A stretch of 64,000 nucleotides of DNA from Endomychus coccineus (Eukaryota > Arthropoda > Insecta > Coleoptera > Endomychidae), in assembly GCA_958510875.1 (NCBI GenBank), contig OY294068.1, positions 29,120,297 to 29,184,296 of the forward strand. Direction: 5' to 3'. This document shows, piece after piece, positions 11,039-20,639 of the stretch. Both the position numbers and the translations under genes were made by a program. The notes beneath the pieces were generated by a model. It saw only the letters and a program-made list of their open reading frames with translations, was not told the origin of the DNA and ran no database searches. Each line of letters begins with the position of its first letter. Within the stretch, counting starts at the first letter, position 1.

Positions 11039-11600
11039 TTATTCGAATATAGACCAAGACCTTTGCGTTACTTTTTCAAATATAGACCACATCCTTGTAT
11101 CCTCAAAGCTATAGCTTCCATTGTTTTATTATGCCTTTCCGCTCCCTCCAAGGTTTTCCGAGCTGCTTTGCTGTAGTTGGCGGCCTTTGCGATGCCTGCA
11201 CCACCTCCCGCCAAAGCTCCAGCAGCTGATAAGCCGGCAAACAGAGGTATTAAAAACGGTAGAAATCCTCCAATAGGCATAGGAATTACTCTAGTCATTT
11301 TTCCGACCACCTGCTTTTTTGAATTGTTTTCGTGCAACTTTCAAAGCTGTTCGAGATGTTTTCTTCAGATTGGATGGGTCAAACTTATTCTTCATAACTT
11401 TTCTTACCCCATCGACAAGTACACTACTGAACCAACTTTCTTTCTCATATCCATCCCCAATTTCCTCTTTGCCTTCATAATTTTATTCACACCGAAAGCA
11501 ATCCTCTCCAAATTTTGTGTCTTTAGATTTGACACGTTGCCAATCCGCGTTCTCTAATATTTCATCCGCCTCGGGACGTCCTTTCAAACTAGCGTTTCGC
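11033..11600 (-). pseudogene. Hydrophobic/basic virion-core-like protein, broken
   Basis: The best part (11,068-11,337) reads a basic head, then VIPMPIGGFLPFLIPLF and AGLSAAGALAGG, a Gly/Ala-rich hydrophobic segment, and a charged tail with AERHNKTMEAIALR. After it comes a repeated GLYLK/GLYSNK peptide interrupted by a TAA. Upstream (about 11,340-11,590) a basic segment with NLERIAFGVNKIMKAKRKLG continues in other frames. Such basic plus amphipathic proteins lie beside the adenain-like protease in adintovirus-like elements and are thought to be core or membrane-lytic components. The same protein type recurs at 32,919-33,158. Frameshifts and stops make it a pseudogene. Confidence 0.65.
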
Positions 11601-11951
11601 AAATATGAAATAGCGACGATTTTGACGTCAGATTTAGTTGAAGTCAATTATGGGGGTAGAAAATCGGCAAGTTTTGGCCATTTCTGAACCCCCAATGGAG
11701 CGGTGAGATTTTATGTGTTAAGAATAATCCTGATAACCCCACGAATCGAATCCCACAAAAATTTTTCTATTCTGACCTACATGTATTTTTTTTTTTAATA
11801 TTCCCGTTCGTTGCCTGGACTAGTGGCCGCTGAGTATCATCATAAAATTAAAACCTACGATAGTTATCCGAAAAGCTCCGGAAAATGAAAATTTACCATT
11901 TCTACACGACAAAGTTTAATTATTTTGTTTTTCGAAACAATTTAGTCATTG

Positions 11952-12248
11952 TTATTGAAATAATAAGGTACCGTGATGGTTCTCGGTACAAATTTCAGTA
12001 AAAGAAGAAAATTCTGGGAAATAGGTGAAAAATACGTCTCTGAGTTGAGGAATGTTACTATTATTATTTACTATATCCCAATAACTTTTCATAAGCCTAT
12101 AATAATTGTTTGAAGAAGTTACGGTGTTATTGGTTGAGATGGTAGCGAGCTTAATATAAAGTTTCAGGTTACCCCCTAAATGGACGGGCTTGGTCTGCAT
12201 CCACCTCTTCAGGGGGCCATTGCAGCTAAGCTCAGTGTACTCTTCCAC
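11952..12248 (-). CDS. Unrecognised open frame of 98 codons
   Basis: I do not recognise this protein. It contains KLYIKLATISTNNTVTSSNN and YFPEFSSFTE. The last third resembles in-frame sequence on the same strand at about 9,700-9,900 (FPP-F, EI, then a YYFN/LLFQ end), so it may be part of an older repeat interrupted by E2. The start overlaps the end of a LINE relic, so the N-terminal part may not be authentic. A chance open frame in repeat DNA is a fair alternative. Confidence 0.25.
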   Translation of the reverse strand: MEEYTELSCNGPLKRWMQTKPVHLGGNLKLYIKLATISTNNTVTSSNNYYRLMKSYWDIVNNNSNIPQLRDVFFTYFPEFSSFTEICTENHHGTLLFQ

Positions 12249-12264
12249 GTAGATGTAATGCCTC

Positions 12265-13450
12265 TGTATTATGTTCAGACGTTTCTAGGCTGTAACCAGT
12301 TCGGTTCTTTTCCATCATAGGAGGACTGTATGGCCGAGTCTTGGGATAATAATAGCGAGTAGATCCCCATCAGCTGATTAGGCACCAAACCCCACTTCGT
12401 GCCAATTGCTCTCTTACACTGCCAAAAGATTATCACAGCATTTTGGCAGGTAGTCTCCAGTTGCTTCTGCCAGAGTAGTTTTTTGTCCAGGGTGACTCTC
12501 AGAGTATTCATCGTCTGGGGAAAGGCAACTGACCTGCCCTCGATTACCCCTATCTTCTTCAGAGGCTCGGTTTTGTACCTTCTGGAGAAGATGATAACGG
12601 TAGTTTTCTCCGGCTGAATGGAGAGTTTGTTCTCTCTACACCAGAGCTTTGTAATGTCATCCGCATAACCTTCCGCTTCAATACCAACACTAGTAGTTCA
12701 TCCACGACCCTCCGTATGGGGGGGGGGGGGATACTCTTCTGATACAAACCCTTCCAGAGTATACCAGTATACCCTTGCCACGTCTTGGAAAGGCACACCT
12801 TCAAGGGTGTTCATAATCCATCCTATTAGCTCTCGGAGGATACTATGTTTCTCCGCCGCTTGTTTAATGGAGCTCTTCGAGGCCTTGTTAAAGGCCCCCT
12901 CTATGTCCAATAAGGCACCAATGCAGACTAGCTTCCACTTGAGCTGTTGCTCTATAAAGCCAACAACCGAGTGCAGGGCCGTCTCGACAGATCTGCCCAT
13001 CTGATAATCATCCTGTTCCTCGTGAAGAGGGTACTGCTTCAGAGGCCCTGCCTCAAGATACCAGTCTCTTTGACGTCTTCAACAAAAACAACGTAAGGCT
13101 TATAGGCCTGTAATCCTTGAAGTTCACATAGGTCTTCTTACCCGCTTTAGGAATGAAGGTCACATGAGTTCTCTCCCACTCCTTGAGTATGTATCCTACC
13201 TCAATACAACCCCTCAGCACCTCAGTCAGCGGAACCAGGTCTGAGTTCAAACCCTTTTGCAGAAGGACTGGAAACAATCCATCATACTTTTTCAGCGTTT
13301 ATGACTTTTGCTGTCAGATACCAGTTTCTCCCCTCAGACCTCCCGGTGAAGTGGGTTTCGCTCTTACTCTCCCGAAGGTTAATATCCGGGAAACTGGCCT
13401 TCATCAACAGCTCAAGTGTCTCTTCTGTGGATCTAGGGTAGCCCCTAATT
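12265..13450 (-). pseudogene. RNase H-type LINE, reverse transcriptase relic
   Basis: Reverse transcriptase part of a LOA/R1-like non-LTR element, spread over several frames. In order: LRGCIEVGYILKEWERTHV with KDYRPISLT (finger region, about 13,060-13,210); MGRSVETALHSVVGF and LLDIEGAFN (motif A, about 12,890-13,000); GYADDIT (motif C, catalytic YADD intact at 12,656-12,667); then TLRVTLDKKLLWQKQLE, CKRAIGTKWGL and the thumb. The region around motif B is replaced by a run of 13-14 G at about 12,717-12,730. Truncated at its 5' side near 13,450 and lacking the RNase H part. Confidence 0.8.
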
Positions 13451-14240
13451 TGTTGAATTATTATTTAATTACGTAAAGTTCAGAAAGCAATTAATTATTT
13501 TCGTTGCCGGTCTCAAAGCTGAACATTATAAAAAAGAGCATTACAATTTTAGTTGGTCCATTTAATTAGCAATCATTTATATGAATAATTCCTCATATAT
13601 TTCATAATTATTGTTCATAAATTCTTAAACTATTATTCTCTTAACTTTTTCTGAAGCAAGCAGAAGATGAGATTCAAAAAACCAAAAGTGCATTTGGTTA
13701 TAGCAAATAATTGGGACGTAATTATAGGATAATAATAATTGTGATCTTCTGACATTGCCTTGCCAGCTTTATAGACATCATAATGTCTGCAGTATGAGTT
13801 GAGTCTTTCAGTTAATGGAACACTGCCTACGTAATCTTGAATTTCATTTTGTAAAAATAAGTAGAAGGTAGGTCAATACGCTGCGGGCATATATAAAGGT
13901 TCAAGACAGAGTGAGTGAGTTAGCCGATATGGGGAAAGACTTAGTTCGCTAGGCTCACTTCTTTTTTCGCATGAGTCGATCAAGAGCGTGAGCCTCAATC
14001 TTTTTAGTTGGGCGAGCTCGATTGTTTTCAATTGGTCAGATAGCCAGCGCACTGAACATACGCGAAATAAAGCGTATAGCGTCGAGTATTTCGACGGACC
14101 GCTTTGCTCAATAATTCGAATACAGCTTAAGGTAAGACATTGAATCCTTATAAGCCGATTCAAAAGATGACTTCGTTCGCTTCTCTCACTTCGTCTTAAT
14201 AAGTAATGTCTGTTCATTTAAAACATTCGTGCGCGCGTTA
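13451..14240. other. Non-coding stretch with a possible promoter
   Basis: No recognisable gene. A GC-richer segment at 13,880-14,220 contains many CGAA/TCGC words and could be the 5' region or LTR of a transposon, but I found no matching second end. Confidence 0.35.
13890..13897 (+). promoter_or_regulatory. TATA-box candidate
   Basis: TATATAAA in a locally GC-rich context (GGGCATATATAAAGG). A purine-rich stretch with TCAAGACAGAGTGAGTGAG follows about 25-30 bases downstream, where an initiator would sit. No gene can be assigned to it. Confidence 0.3.
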
Positions 14241-14740
14241 TTTATAAAGAATTTCAACATGGAAAAATCTTTAAACTTCTTTCCACATTGCGCATTTGGA
14301 CAGATATAGTAGGTACAGTTGAATACAAAAATTTCCATTGTGAAACAAATCATTTCCATGTAATTTCATCGTAAGGAAATGTATTATCTTGTATATCGCA
14401 CAGGTATGTTCGTAACAATGACAACTAAATGCATTTTCCCAATTTCTATTCATTCGAAGTCCCACAACACGATGTTTCGAAAAAGGTTTTTATTCATCCG
14501 TAATATGAATTGCTTCGAATCCGACAGGGATTTGAAAGTATAGTGTTGTAGTCCTTGAATTGAGTATGTAAAGATTCTACGTCTATTCTATTTTAGACAT
14601 CACATGTTCCTTGAATTGATTCAATCTAGTTTTATCTATCAAGTTTGGGTTAGCCGAGGGATTCTGAAGATATAACTGAAATTGCTCAAAAATATATGAA
14701 TAATGTGAGTTAATTCATTTAATTGGAACTGTGAATAATT
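14241..14740. other. No feature recognised
   Basis: AT-rich sequence. The minus-strand open frame of 64 codons at 14,271-14,465 has no recognisable motif and is probably chance. Confidence 0.4.
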
Positions 14741-15390
14741 ATTTTGGACAATACTCCCGCAAATGAATTACAAAGAAAATTTTGCATCAACCTGTTTCAA
14801 CCAATCAAAAGCCTTTATCATGAACCGTTACCATGGCAACGCAAGTATTTTTCAGAAATTTTTTCCACTTGGGTAGATCCCTGGAGTCAATTATAGTGGG
14901 AATTTTTTGACGTAATAATTACTGCCACTTGACAAATACTTACATTAAGTATACGTAACCAGTTTGCACATAATTATTTGTTTTATACTTAGAAATACAA
15001 AAAAAAAATTGTTTACCTACAATAAAAATTATTCTCTTATTATAATTTTCAGTAACGAATTTTAGGTGTGTGGTATTCTTCTACTACCTCCTTCCTTCTT
15101 AATGGTAAATAGGGTAAACCAGGAGAAATTCCATTTTTTATTACATATCTGTGTCTAATAAAATACAAATAATAATAGGACACTATTTTGTTTAGTTTTT
15201 TGAATTTAGGAGCCTATATTTTACAGACTTTTGAAGCGAATGTTGGTATACAAACAGATACTATTTTTCTTTCTCCAAATCGCCGCTGCATTCTTCAAAG
15301 AGATTTTTCAGAAATGCCATCCTACGCTGCTATACTTTAACATCGGATAAATTTTTGAACAAAGTGCATACAGTGTAATGTTTAAAACTA
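14740..15390 (-). pseudogene. Decayed relative of the E1 small gene and its flank
   Basis: The minus strand carries a broken reading frame related to the protein at 7,460-7,834: MAFLKNLFEECSGDLEKE corresponds to its LTNLMEDCDQEALE region. After a few stops, a frame with IVS-YYYLYFIRHRYVI and LPLRRKE matches its IVSKYYIYVLKHRHLI and SPLRRQD. Downstream (14,829-14,945) the non-coding flank also matches E1: a GTTACCATGGCAAC box, a TTTTTTCC-like run and GGGAATTTTTTGACGT. No TIR was found, so this is a fragment. Confidence 0.55.
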
Positions 15391-16249
15391 TCGATTAAAA
15401 ACACCCTATTTTTACAGTTTTACACTCTTATTATAACAACTAATATATATGCCCTTTGTTAACATTTTGGACTATCTATATCTGTGTGCATGGCCTTCTA
15501 TGTTATATATTACGTTGATATTACTGTTCATCAACACCGTCGTCAACGTTCATGACAAGTACAAGAAACAAAAATTTTGAAAATTCCACCGCCCTTGCTA
15601 AACACTGCTTTCATTATAACCATAAATTCGATTACAAAAATTTTAATTTTCTAACTAAGGAAATCAATTATTATAAAAGATCTATTCTGGAGATGATTCA
15701 CATAAAGCATGACTAAAAGTCTGTGAATCATAGAACAAATATTCAATCATGAAGTCAGATTTGTACTAATTTAATTAATTAAAACCCTCGCAAATTCCTA
15801 CATGCGCCTTTATAATGTTAAAAGTATATTTCAGGTAGAATGCTCAAAAGCAATAGTTCTAAAAAGGTCTGACAACCTTTTTCTATTACCTCATGAATCT
15901 TTAACATCTGGTTCGAAAGTGGATCCTCGAACGTTATATTTTTAGTTCTTTAGTCGTATTACATACTGTGATTCGATATGTATATATAGCTTATAAGAAT
16001 ATTGCTTAGCATGGGATTCTTAATTTATATACTTAAAACATTAATTGTGTTATAATTTCGATTGTGATACAATCAGTTTTAAGAAATCACGTTTATACAG
16101 TCATATGTCTTCTGATTATGGTCGTGACACCGAAACGTACGTAAAGACGAAAATAATAAGCATATGTGTTAGTGTGACCTATTTCCCGAGAATTTGTATA
16201 TAATTCATACCTGGGTCAAGAATCATTATTAAACTAGAATTTCCAAAAT
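15391..16249. other. AT-rich stretch, possible retroelement end
   Basis: No coding sequence recognised. Near its right end (16,112-16,136) lies a CTGA...GAAAC motif of the kind seen in Penelope-like element ends, described separately. Confidence 0.35.
16112..16136 (+). ncRNA. Hammerhead-like core motif (weak)
   Basis: CTGATTATGGTCGTGACACC, then GAAAC. Relative to the hammerhead ribozyme core CUGAUGA, stem II, GAAAC, there is one mismatch (U for G), and stem II could form from GGT/ACC with an extended loop. Penelope-like elements commonly carry such ribozymes. Stems I and III were not established, so this is tentative. Confidence 0.25.
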
Positions 16250-16675
16250 CTCTACCAAATGTAGTAATTTAAACTCAACGTAATATAAAAGAATAAACGA
16301 TGCTAAATCATAAAATGATATATCCGTGCAACTACAGTTGGTACAATGCAAGTTTATCAATTTTTTGTCACTATTAGTATAGGTATAACATTTTTACCAG
16401 TTGCAGTAATTTAAACTCGACGTAATATAAAAAATAAACAATGCCAAATCTTAAAATGATATATCTGTGCAACCACAGTTGGTAGGATGCATGGTTTTTG
16501 TTTTACTTATATTCTTCCGTCATTACATAACGCATTCTACCAGTTGTAGTACTTTTAACTCAACGTATCATAAAAGAATAAACGATGCCAAATGTTAAAA
16601 TGATTTATTGTGCAACTACAGTTGGCAGATCCAAGTTTTTATTCATCCTTTTGTCTTTACATAATATTTAAAAAT
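16250..16675 (+). repeat. Three tandem copies of a 142-143 bp unit
   Basis: Anchor words begin at 16,261, 16,403 and 16,546. Each copy carries AC(T/C)CAACGTA or its variant, a run with AATAAAC(G/A)ATGC(C/T)AAAT, AAAATGATAT, and GTGCAAC(T/C)ACAGTTGG. Copies are about 80-85% alike by eye. Confidence 0.8.
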
Positions 16676-18392
16676 CTAAAATAATAAAACCGTATAAATA
16701 GGTATGTTATTATAGTACATTAAATTTAATTTGTAACATTGTTTTGACTATTATACTTGTTGGTAATATGAAATACACGATTATTGTACACTGTAGCAAG
16801 TTAACTGGAACTTTGTTCTTGCTTTTGAGGTTCTTGACTAATAGTAGTAGTCGTTGGAAGAGATCGCATCTGCCAGTTTCTTTGATCCCCCTTGAGCAGT
16901 CTTAGAAAAAAATGTGTTGTACTCAATTCGGCAAGTTAAATTTCCTTGATGATCTATTTCATCAACAAAATACTCTACGCAGGCTGAAGCCTATTCTACT
17001 ACCTACTACCCTCAAAAAATTTTACTTCAGATACATCAAAACACGAAAGATACCCCATCTGTAGTTTCCGAGATGAACGCGACAATATACAGAATGAGTA
17101 GATCGGCTTAGTAGACGAATCCGGTGGATATAATAAAATCGTTATTACTATAGCTATCGATATGAACTATGTGTCAGAGTACGTAAAAATTTGTTTCGAA
17201 TTAGAATCCGGCGATGAAAATGATTTTAGACGTTTTTTGTCGAAACGCGTATAACGCTCGGTGAGCGGTATTATGTGATCTTTCTTCGTTGGTGCCGTGA
17301 ATGTCTCCAGCTTTCTTGAGAATGTAAGGGCAACAGCTGCAGTTTTGTTCAAATTTACCCTATGTGCACATCCATCAAATATAGCTTGCTATTCAGTAGT
17401 ACATGCACTGTGAAATCAGAACTATAACCATCCACAGCTATTACGTTATTAGGTATCACAGCCATTCAAGGTATCGCGATTTTTGATAATAATTCTTTAG
17501 ATGCACTCCCCAATTTTCTCATAATCACATCAACTTCCACGTGTCAAAGTTTGTCATAGAGTTAATCAATGACAGAATCCTGCAATCCTGCATCGTTCTA
17601 ATGTTCTGAAATAGCCAAATCTGCCACGTTTACTCACAAAATGTATCGGAGGATAAACGAATAAATAATTAAAAACCTGGCTTTATAAATTATTCGCAGC
17701 ATTGAGTTGACTGAGCTTTTTCAGATCTCATCCCGGCTCCTGAATGAGTAATTTAACTTTGAAACCAAACTTCGAATAACGCGTTCGAGGCCATTAAACT
17801 AAAAAAACTTATTAGCGTTTAAGGCGTCTCTTATATCGCTTGGGCTGATGAAAATTAACAAGATATCCGCAGTACAGCAGTAATTATTCACAATAGGGAA
17901 TCGGGAAAGATTTGGCTTAACTTTTAATTAAATAACCTTAATCAAGCTATTTACCGAAATGGATAATTATTATGGGATCTACTTCGTTTGATAATGCAAA
18001 CCAATAAAAGTTTAGCAGAAAATCTTCAAATATTACAGCTCAAAATTGTCGTATATTGAATTTGAAAAGTACAAAGACTCATATTGTCATTATATTTGAA
18101 AGAACGCTTAGCGATAATTCCTAACTTCATCGGCAAACAACTTTCCTTTCCGCTTCAACATTGTCAACATCCTTTGCAGACTAATAGATCAATATGGTTA
18201 GAAATGCCTTCCTAATTTGTTGACTTTTAGGTATAATATAAGTCATGGCATTTATAAAAATTGCTGGAAGTCCTGGAAAATCACAGTATTCTAGGAATGA
18301 TCTCAGATATCTCATCAACAACTAGCAACTATTTTAGAAACAGATGTACATGTCATCAATTTGTACGCATGAGAGCTCTAACATTGATTATA
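16676..18392. other. No gene recognised
   Basis: A minus-strand frame of 61 codons at 17,167-17,352 (TAPTKKDHIIPLTERYTRF) could be a scrap of a transposon protein, but I cannot name it. The remainder is AT-rich without repeats I can define. Confidence 0.35.
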
Positions 18393-20433
18393 CCGGGTGT
18401 CCCTGTATACCTGTTCCAATGGATTATCTCAGCCATTTCGGAAGATAAAAATTTGAAAATTTCATGATCTCTAATTCGTTTAAGGAACCTTCAACTGAGA
18501 AAAACAAAAATTGAAAGTTACTTCCGGTTTGACCGGAAGTGCCTCTGACTATTTTATTTCAAATAGCACTCTGTATATTTTTTGCAATTTTTGGTTTCTA
18601 CTCAAAATTATCTTTCCAACGATGTATCACACTTTGCATTTTACATTTGATTTGATAAAGAAAACGACAATTGAAATTTCAAATTGAAAGAATTGCAGTA
18701 GGCTACGATATTGTGTGTAATCTTGATTTTGACTTCAATAATCATTGATAATTCATGAACAATTTTGCATTCAAGATGATGAAGAGAATGTCAAATTTCA
18801 AATTATTAGAATTTTAGTAGAACTGGAAGAAATAATAATTCTTAAATGAAAACCTTAGTGTGCCATGGAAACATTTGAATACATTTGTTTGTAACTTTGA
18901 CAGTTAATAATTCTCAATAGTTGTATGCGTGTCAGAGAAACTAACATTCAAGAATGATTAACCGTGAAAATGATGATAACTTCACTAATCAAGAGAAATT
19001 GGATATGATACTGATTTATAGAAAATTTGAAAATAATCGTCGGGATGCCCTACGTGCATACAGAGAGAAATACCCTGACAGACGAATGCCAAGCGCTATG
19101 TATTTCACACGATTGGCTTCGAATTTGGCAACAAGTGGATCATTTCAAAGAAAGCGTACTGTCTTTAAAAGAAAAAATGCTACGGACGAAGAGCATACTG
19201 TTGCAGTTTTAGGAAGAGTGGTTGTTGATCCCCATACCTCTATTAGAAACATAGAACAGGAGAACGGTATTTCTCGTTCATCATTTCAGCGCATTCTCAA
19301 AATTGCCAAACTCAAACCATTTAAAATTCATCTGCATCACGGATTGCTACCCACAGATTATGAGAGGAGACTTGCGTTTCTTGCGTGGTTAGTTACGGCA
19401 CGTGAAAATGGTAATATCAGCTCGATATTGTGGTCAGATGAGAGTCGTTTCCATAATAATGCAACTGTAAATCGACATAATTGTCATTATTGGTAGGAAA
19501 ATAATCCACACTGGCTAAGACAAACTAATTTTCAAGTTATCTGGGGAGTCAATGTATGGTGCGGCATGATTGATGGATTCATTTTAGGACCAAAATTTTA
19601 CGATGGTACGTTAACTGGTCGAATGTACCTAGAATTCCTTCGGAATGAACTTCCTCATTTTCTTGAAAATATTCCTTTACCTATGCGTAGAAACCCTCAT
19701 TTTCAACAGGATGGTGCACCCCTCCACAATGCTATAGCGGTAAGGAATCATTTAAATGAAACATTTGGAAATAGATGGATCGGCACACACGGACCGATAA
19801 GATGGCCTGCGAAATCTCCAGATTTAACACCTCTGGATTTCTTCCTTTGGGGGTATTTGAAAGATCATGTGTACCAGACTCCTCCTATTGATTTGGAAGA
19901 TCTAAAAAACAAAATAAGGAATGAATGTAGAGCCCTTGATGCTGAGGTGTTGAGAAGCGTTACTTCGCGTGAACTACTCCACCGAGCTGAAAGATGCATA
20001 GAAGCAGTTGGTCAACATTTCGAACATATGCTTTAGTTATCATATTCTTGTGCCCCCTTGTATTTTTTTGTTTCTTTTACTATTCATTCTTTGTTCGACG
20101 TTCGGTAAAATACATAGTTCTTTCAACTAGAGGAAGGTTTTTTATTGATGACGATTATAAGTGAGAAATATTTCCTTTTCTGCGTTCATGCAAAAAACAA
20201 AACTTTATTGAACTATAAATTATCAATTATTATTGAAGTCAAAATCAAGATTACACAAAATATCGTAGCCTACTGCAATTCTTTCAAGTTGAAATTTCAA
20301 TTGACGTTTTCTCCATCAAATCAAATGTATAATACAAAGTTGGGAAGATAATTATGAGTAGAAATCAAAAATTGCAAAAAATATACAGGGTGCTGTCAAA
20401 CCGGAAGTGACTTTCAATTTTTGTGACTCCCAT
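18393..20433 (+). mobile_element. DD41D Tc1/mariner element with about 260-bp inverted arms
   Basis: The left end after TA reads CCGGGTGTCCCTGTATACC. A long inverted repeat follows inside it: 18,498-18,760 pairs with about 20,180-20,433, sharing ACTTCCGGTTTGAC, GCAGTAGGCTACGATATT and GACTTCAATAAT. The left arm has about 35 extra bases relative to the right. The outermost right end is not symmetrical with CCGGGTG, so the right boundary is approximate and that terminus may be deleted. The transposase lies between the arms. Confidence 0.75.
18954..20036 (+). pseudogene. DD41D transposase, one in-frame stop
   Basis: A single reading frame of 361 codons from ATG 18,954 to TAG at 20,034-20,036, interrupted only by TAG at 19,494-19,496 just after NCHYW. 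It has an N-terminal helix-turn-helix region (MILIYRKFENNRRDALRAY, YPDRRMPSAMYF), then VDPHTSIRNIEQENGISRSS. The catalytic core has WSDESRFHNN (first Asp), HFQQDGAPLH (second) and SPDLTPLDFFLWG (third). I count 41 residues between the second and third Asp. All three catalytic Asps are present, so only one codon separates this copy from an open frame. The C-terminus ends GQHFEHML, the family's usual ending. Recent decay is likely. Confidence 0.88.
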
Positions 20434-20454
20434 CATTGTAACTCGAGACTGCAA

Positions 20455-20580
20455 TGAAACTATCAAAAAGGCAACAAGAACAAAGTGAATCTGATCTGGA
20501 TACTCGGCCACTCAGTCATAGGGGTATATAAGGCAGCTGACTCTGGCCAGGGAGGATGTATTCTAAAGCATTCATTATGA
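20455..20580 (+). pseudogene. RNase H scrap of a LINE
   Basis: One frame reads KNKVNLIWILGHSVIG and AADSGQGG. This matches the C-terminal part of LINE RNase H domains (LIWVPGHSG, ADxLAR). It is on the opposite strand to the LINE relic that follows. Confidence 0.5.
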
Positions 20581-20639
20581 ACCCTTCGCGAACAAGAGCT
20601 AAAACACTCCCAAGGGAATGCAGGTTAAACCTACGTAAT

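Larger units (their letters stand above)
9899..11822. mobile_element. E2: TIR element carrying adintovirus/Polinton-like genes
   Basis: The left end is TAATCCAGGCAATGAGCC. The right end, as reverse complement, is TAGTCCAGGCAACGAACG. It is flanked by GTG on both sides (9,896-9,898 and 11,823-11,825). The inverted arms extend about 130 bp and share GGATTCGATTCGTGGGGTTA on the left, with the inverse on the right. Inside the arms a second block with TTTTGACGTCAGATTTA occurs in direct orientation (10,082-10,170 and 11,612-11,700). The interior holds three minus-strand reading frames typical of Polinton/adintovirus-type elements. At 1.9 kb it is far shorter than a full Polinton, and it lacks polymerase and integrase, so it is a deletion derivative or a captured gene block. 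Confidence 0.75.

Noticed and set aside
13873..14217. Arg/Ser/Leu-rich minus-strand frame of 114 codons
   Set aside because: Biased composition from local TCGC/CGAA words, no homology recognised, and a TATA box on the other strand. More likely a promoter or LTR-like region than a protein.
18393..18571. Separate 180-bp MITE ending at CACTCTG/TA
   Set aside because: The same word occurs inside the inverted arm at the right side of the DD41D element, so it is an internal part of the TIR region.
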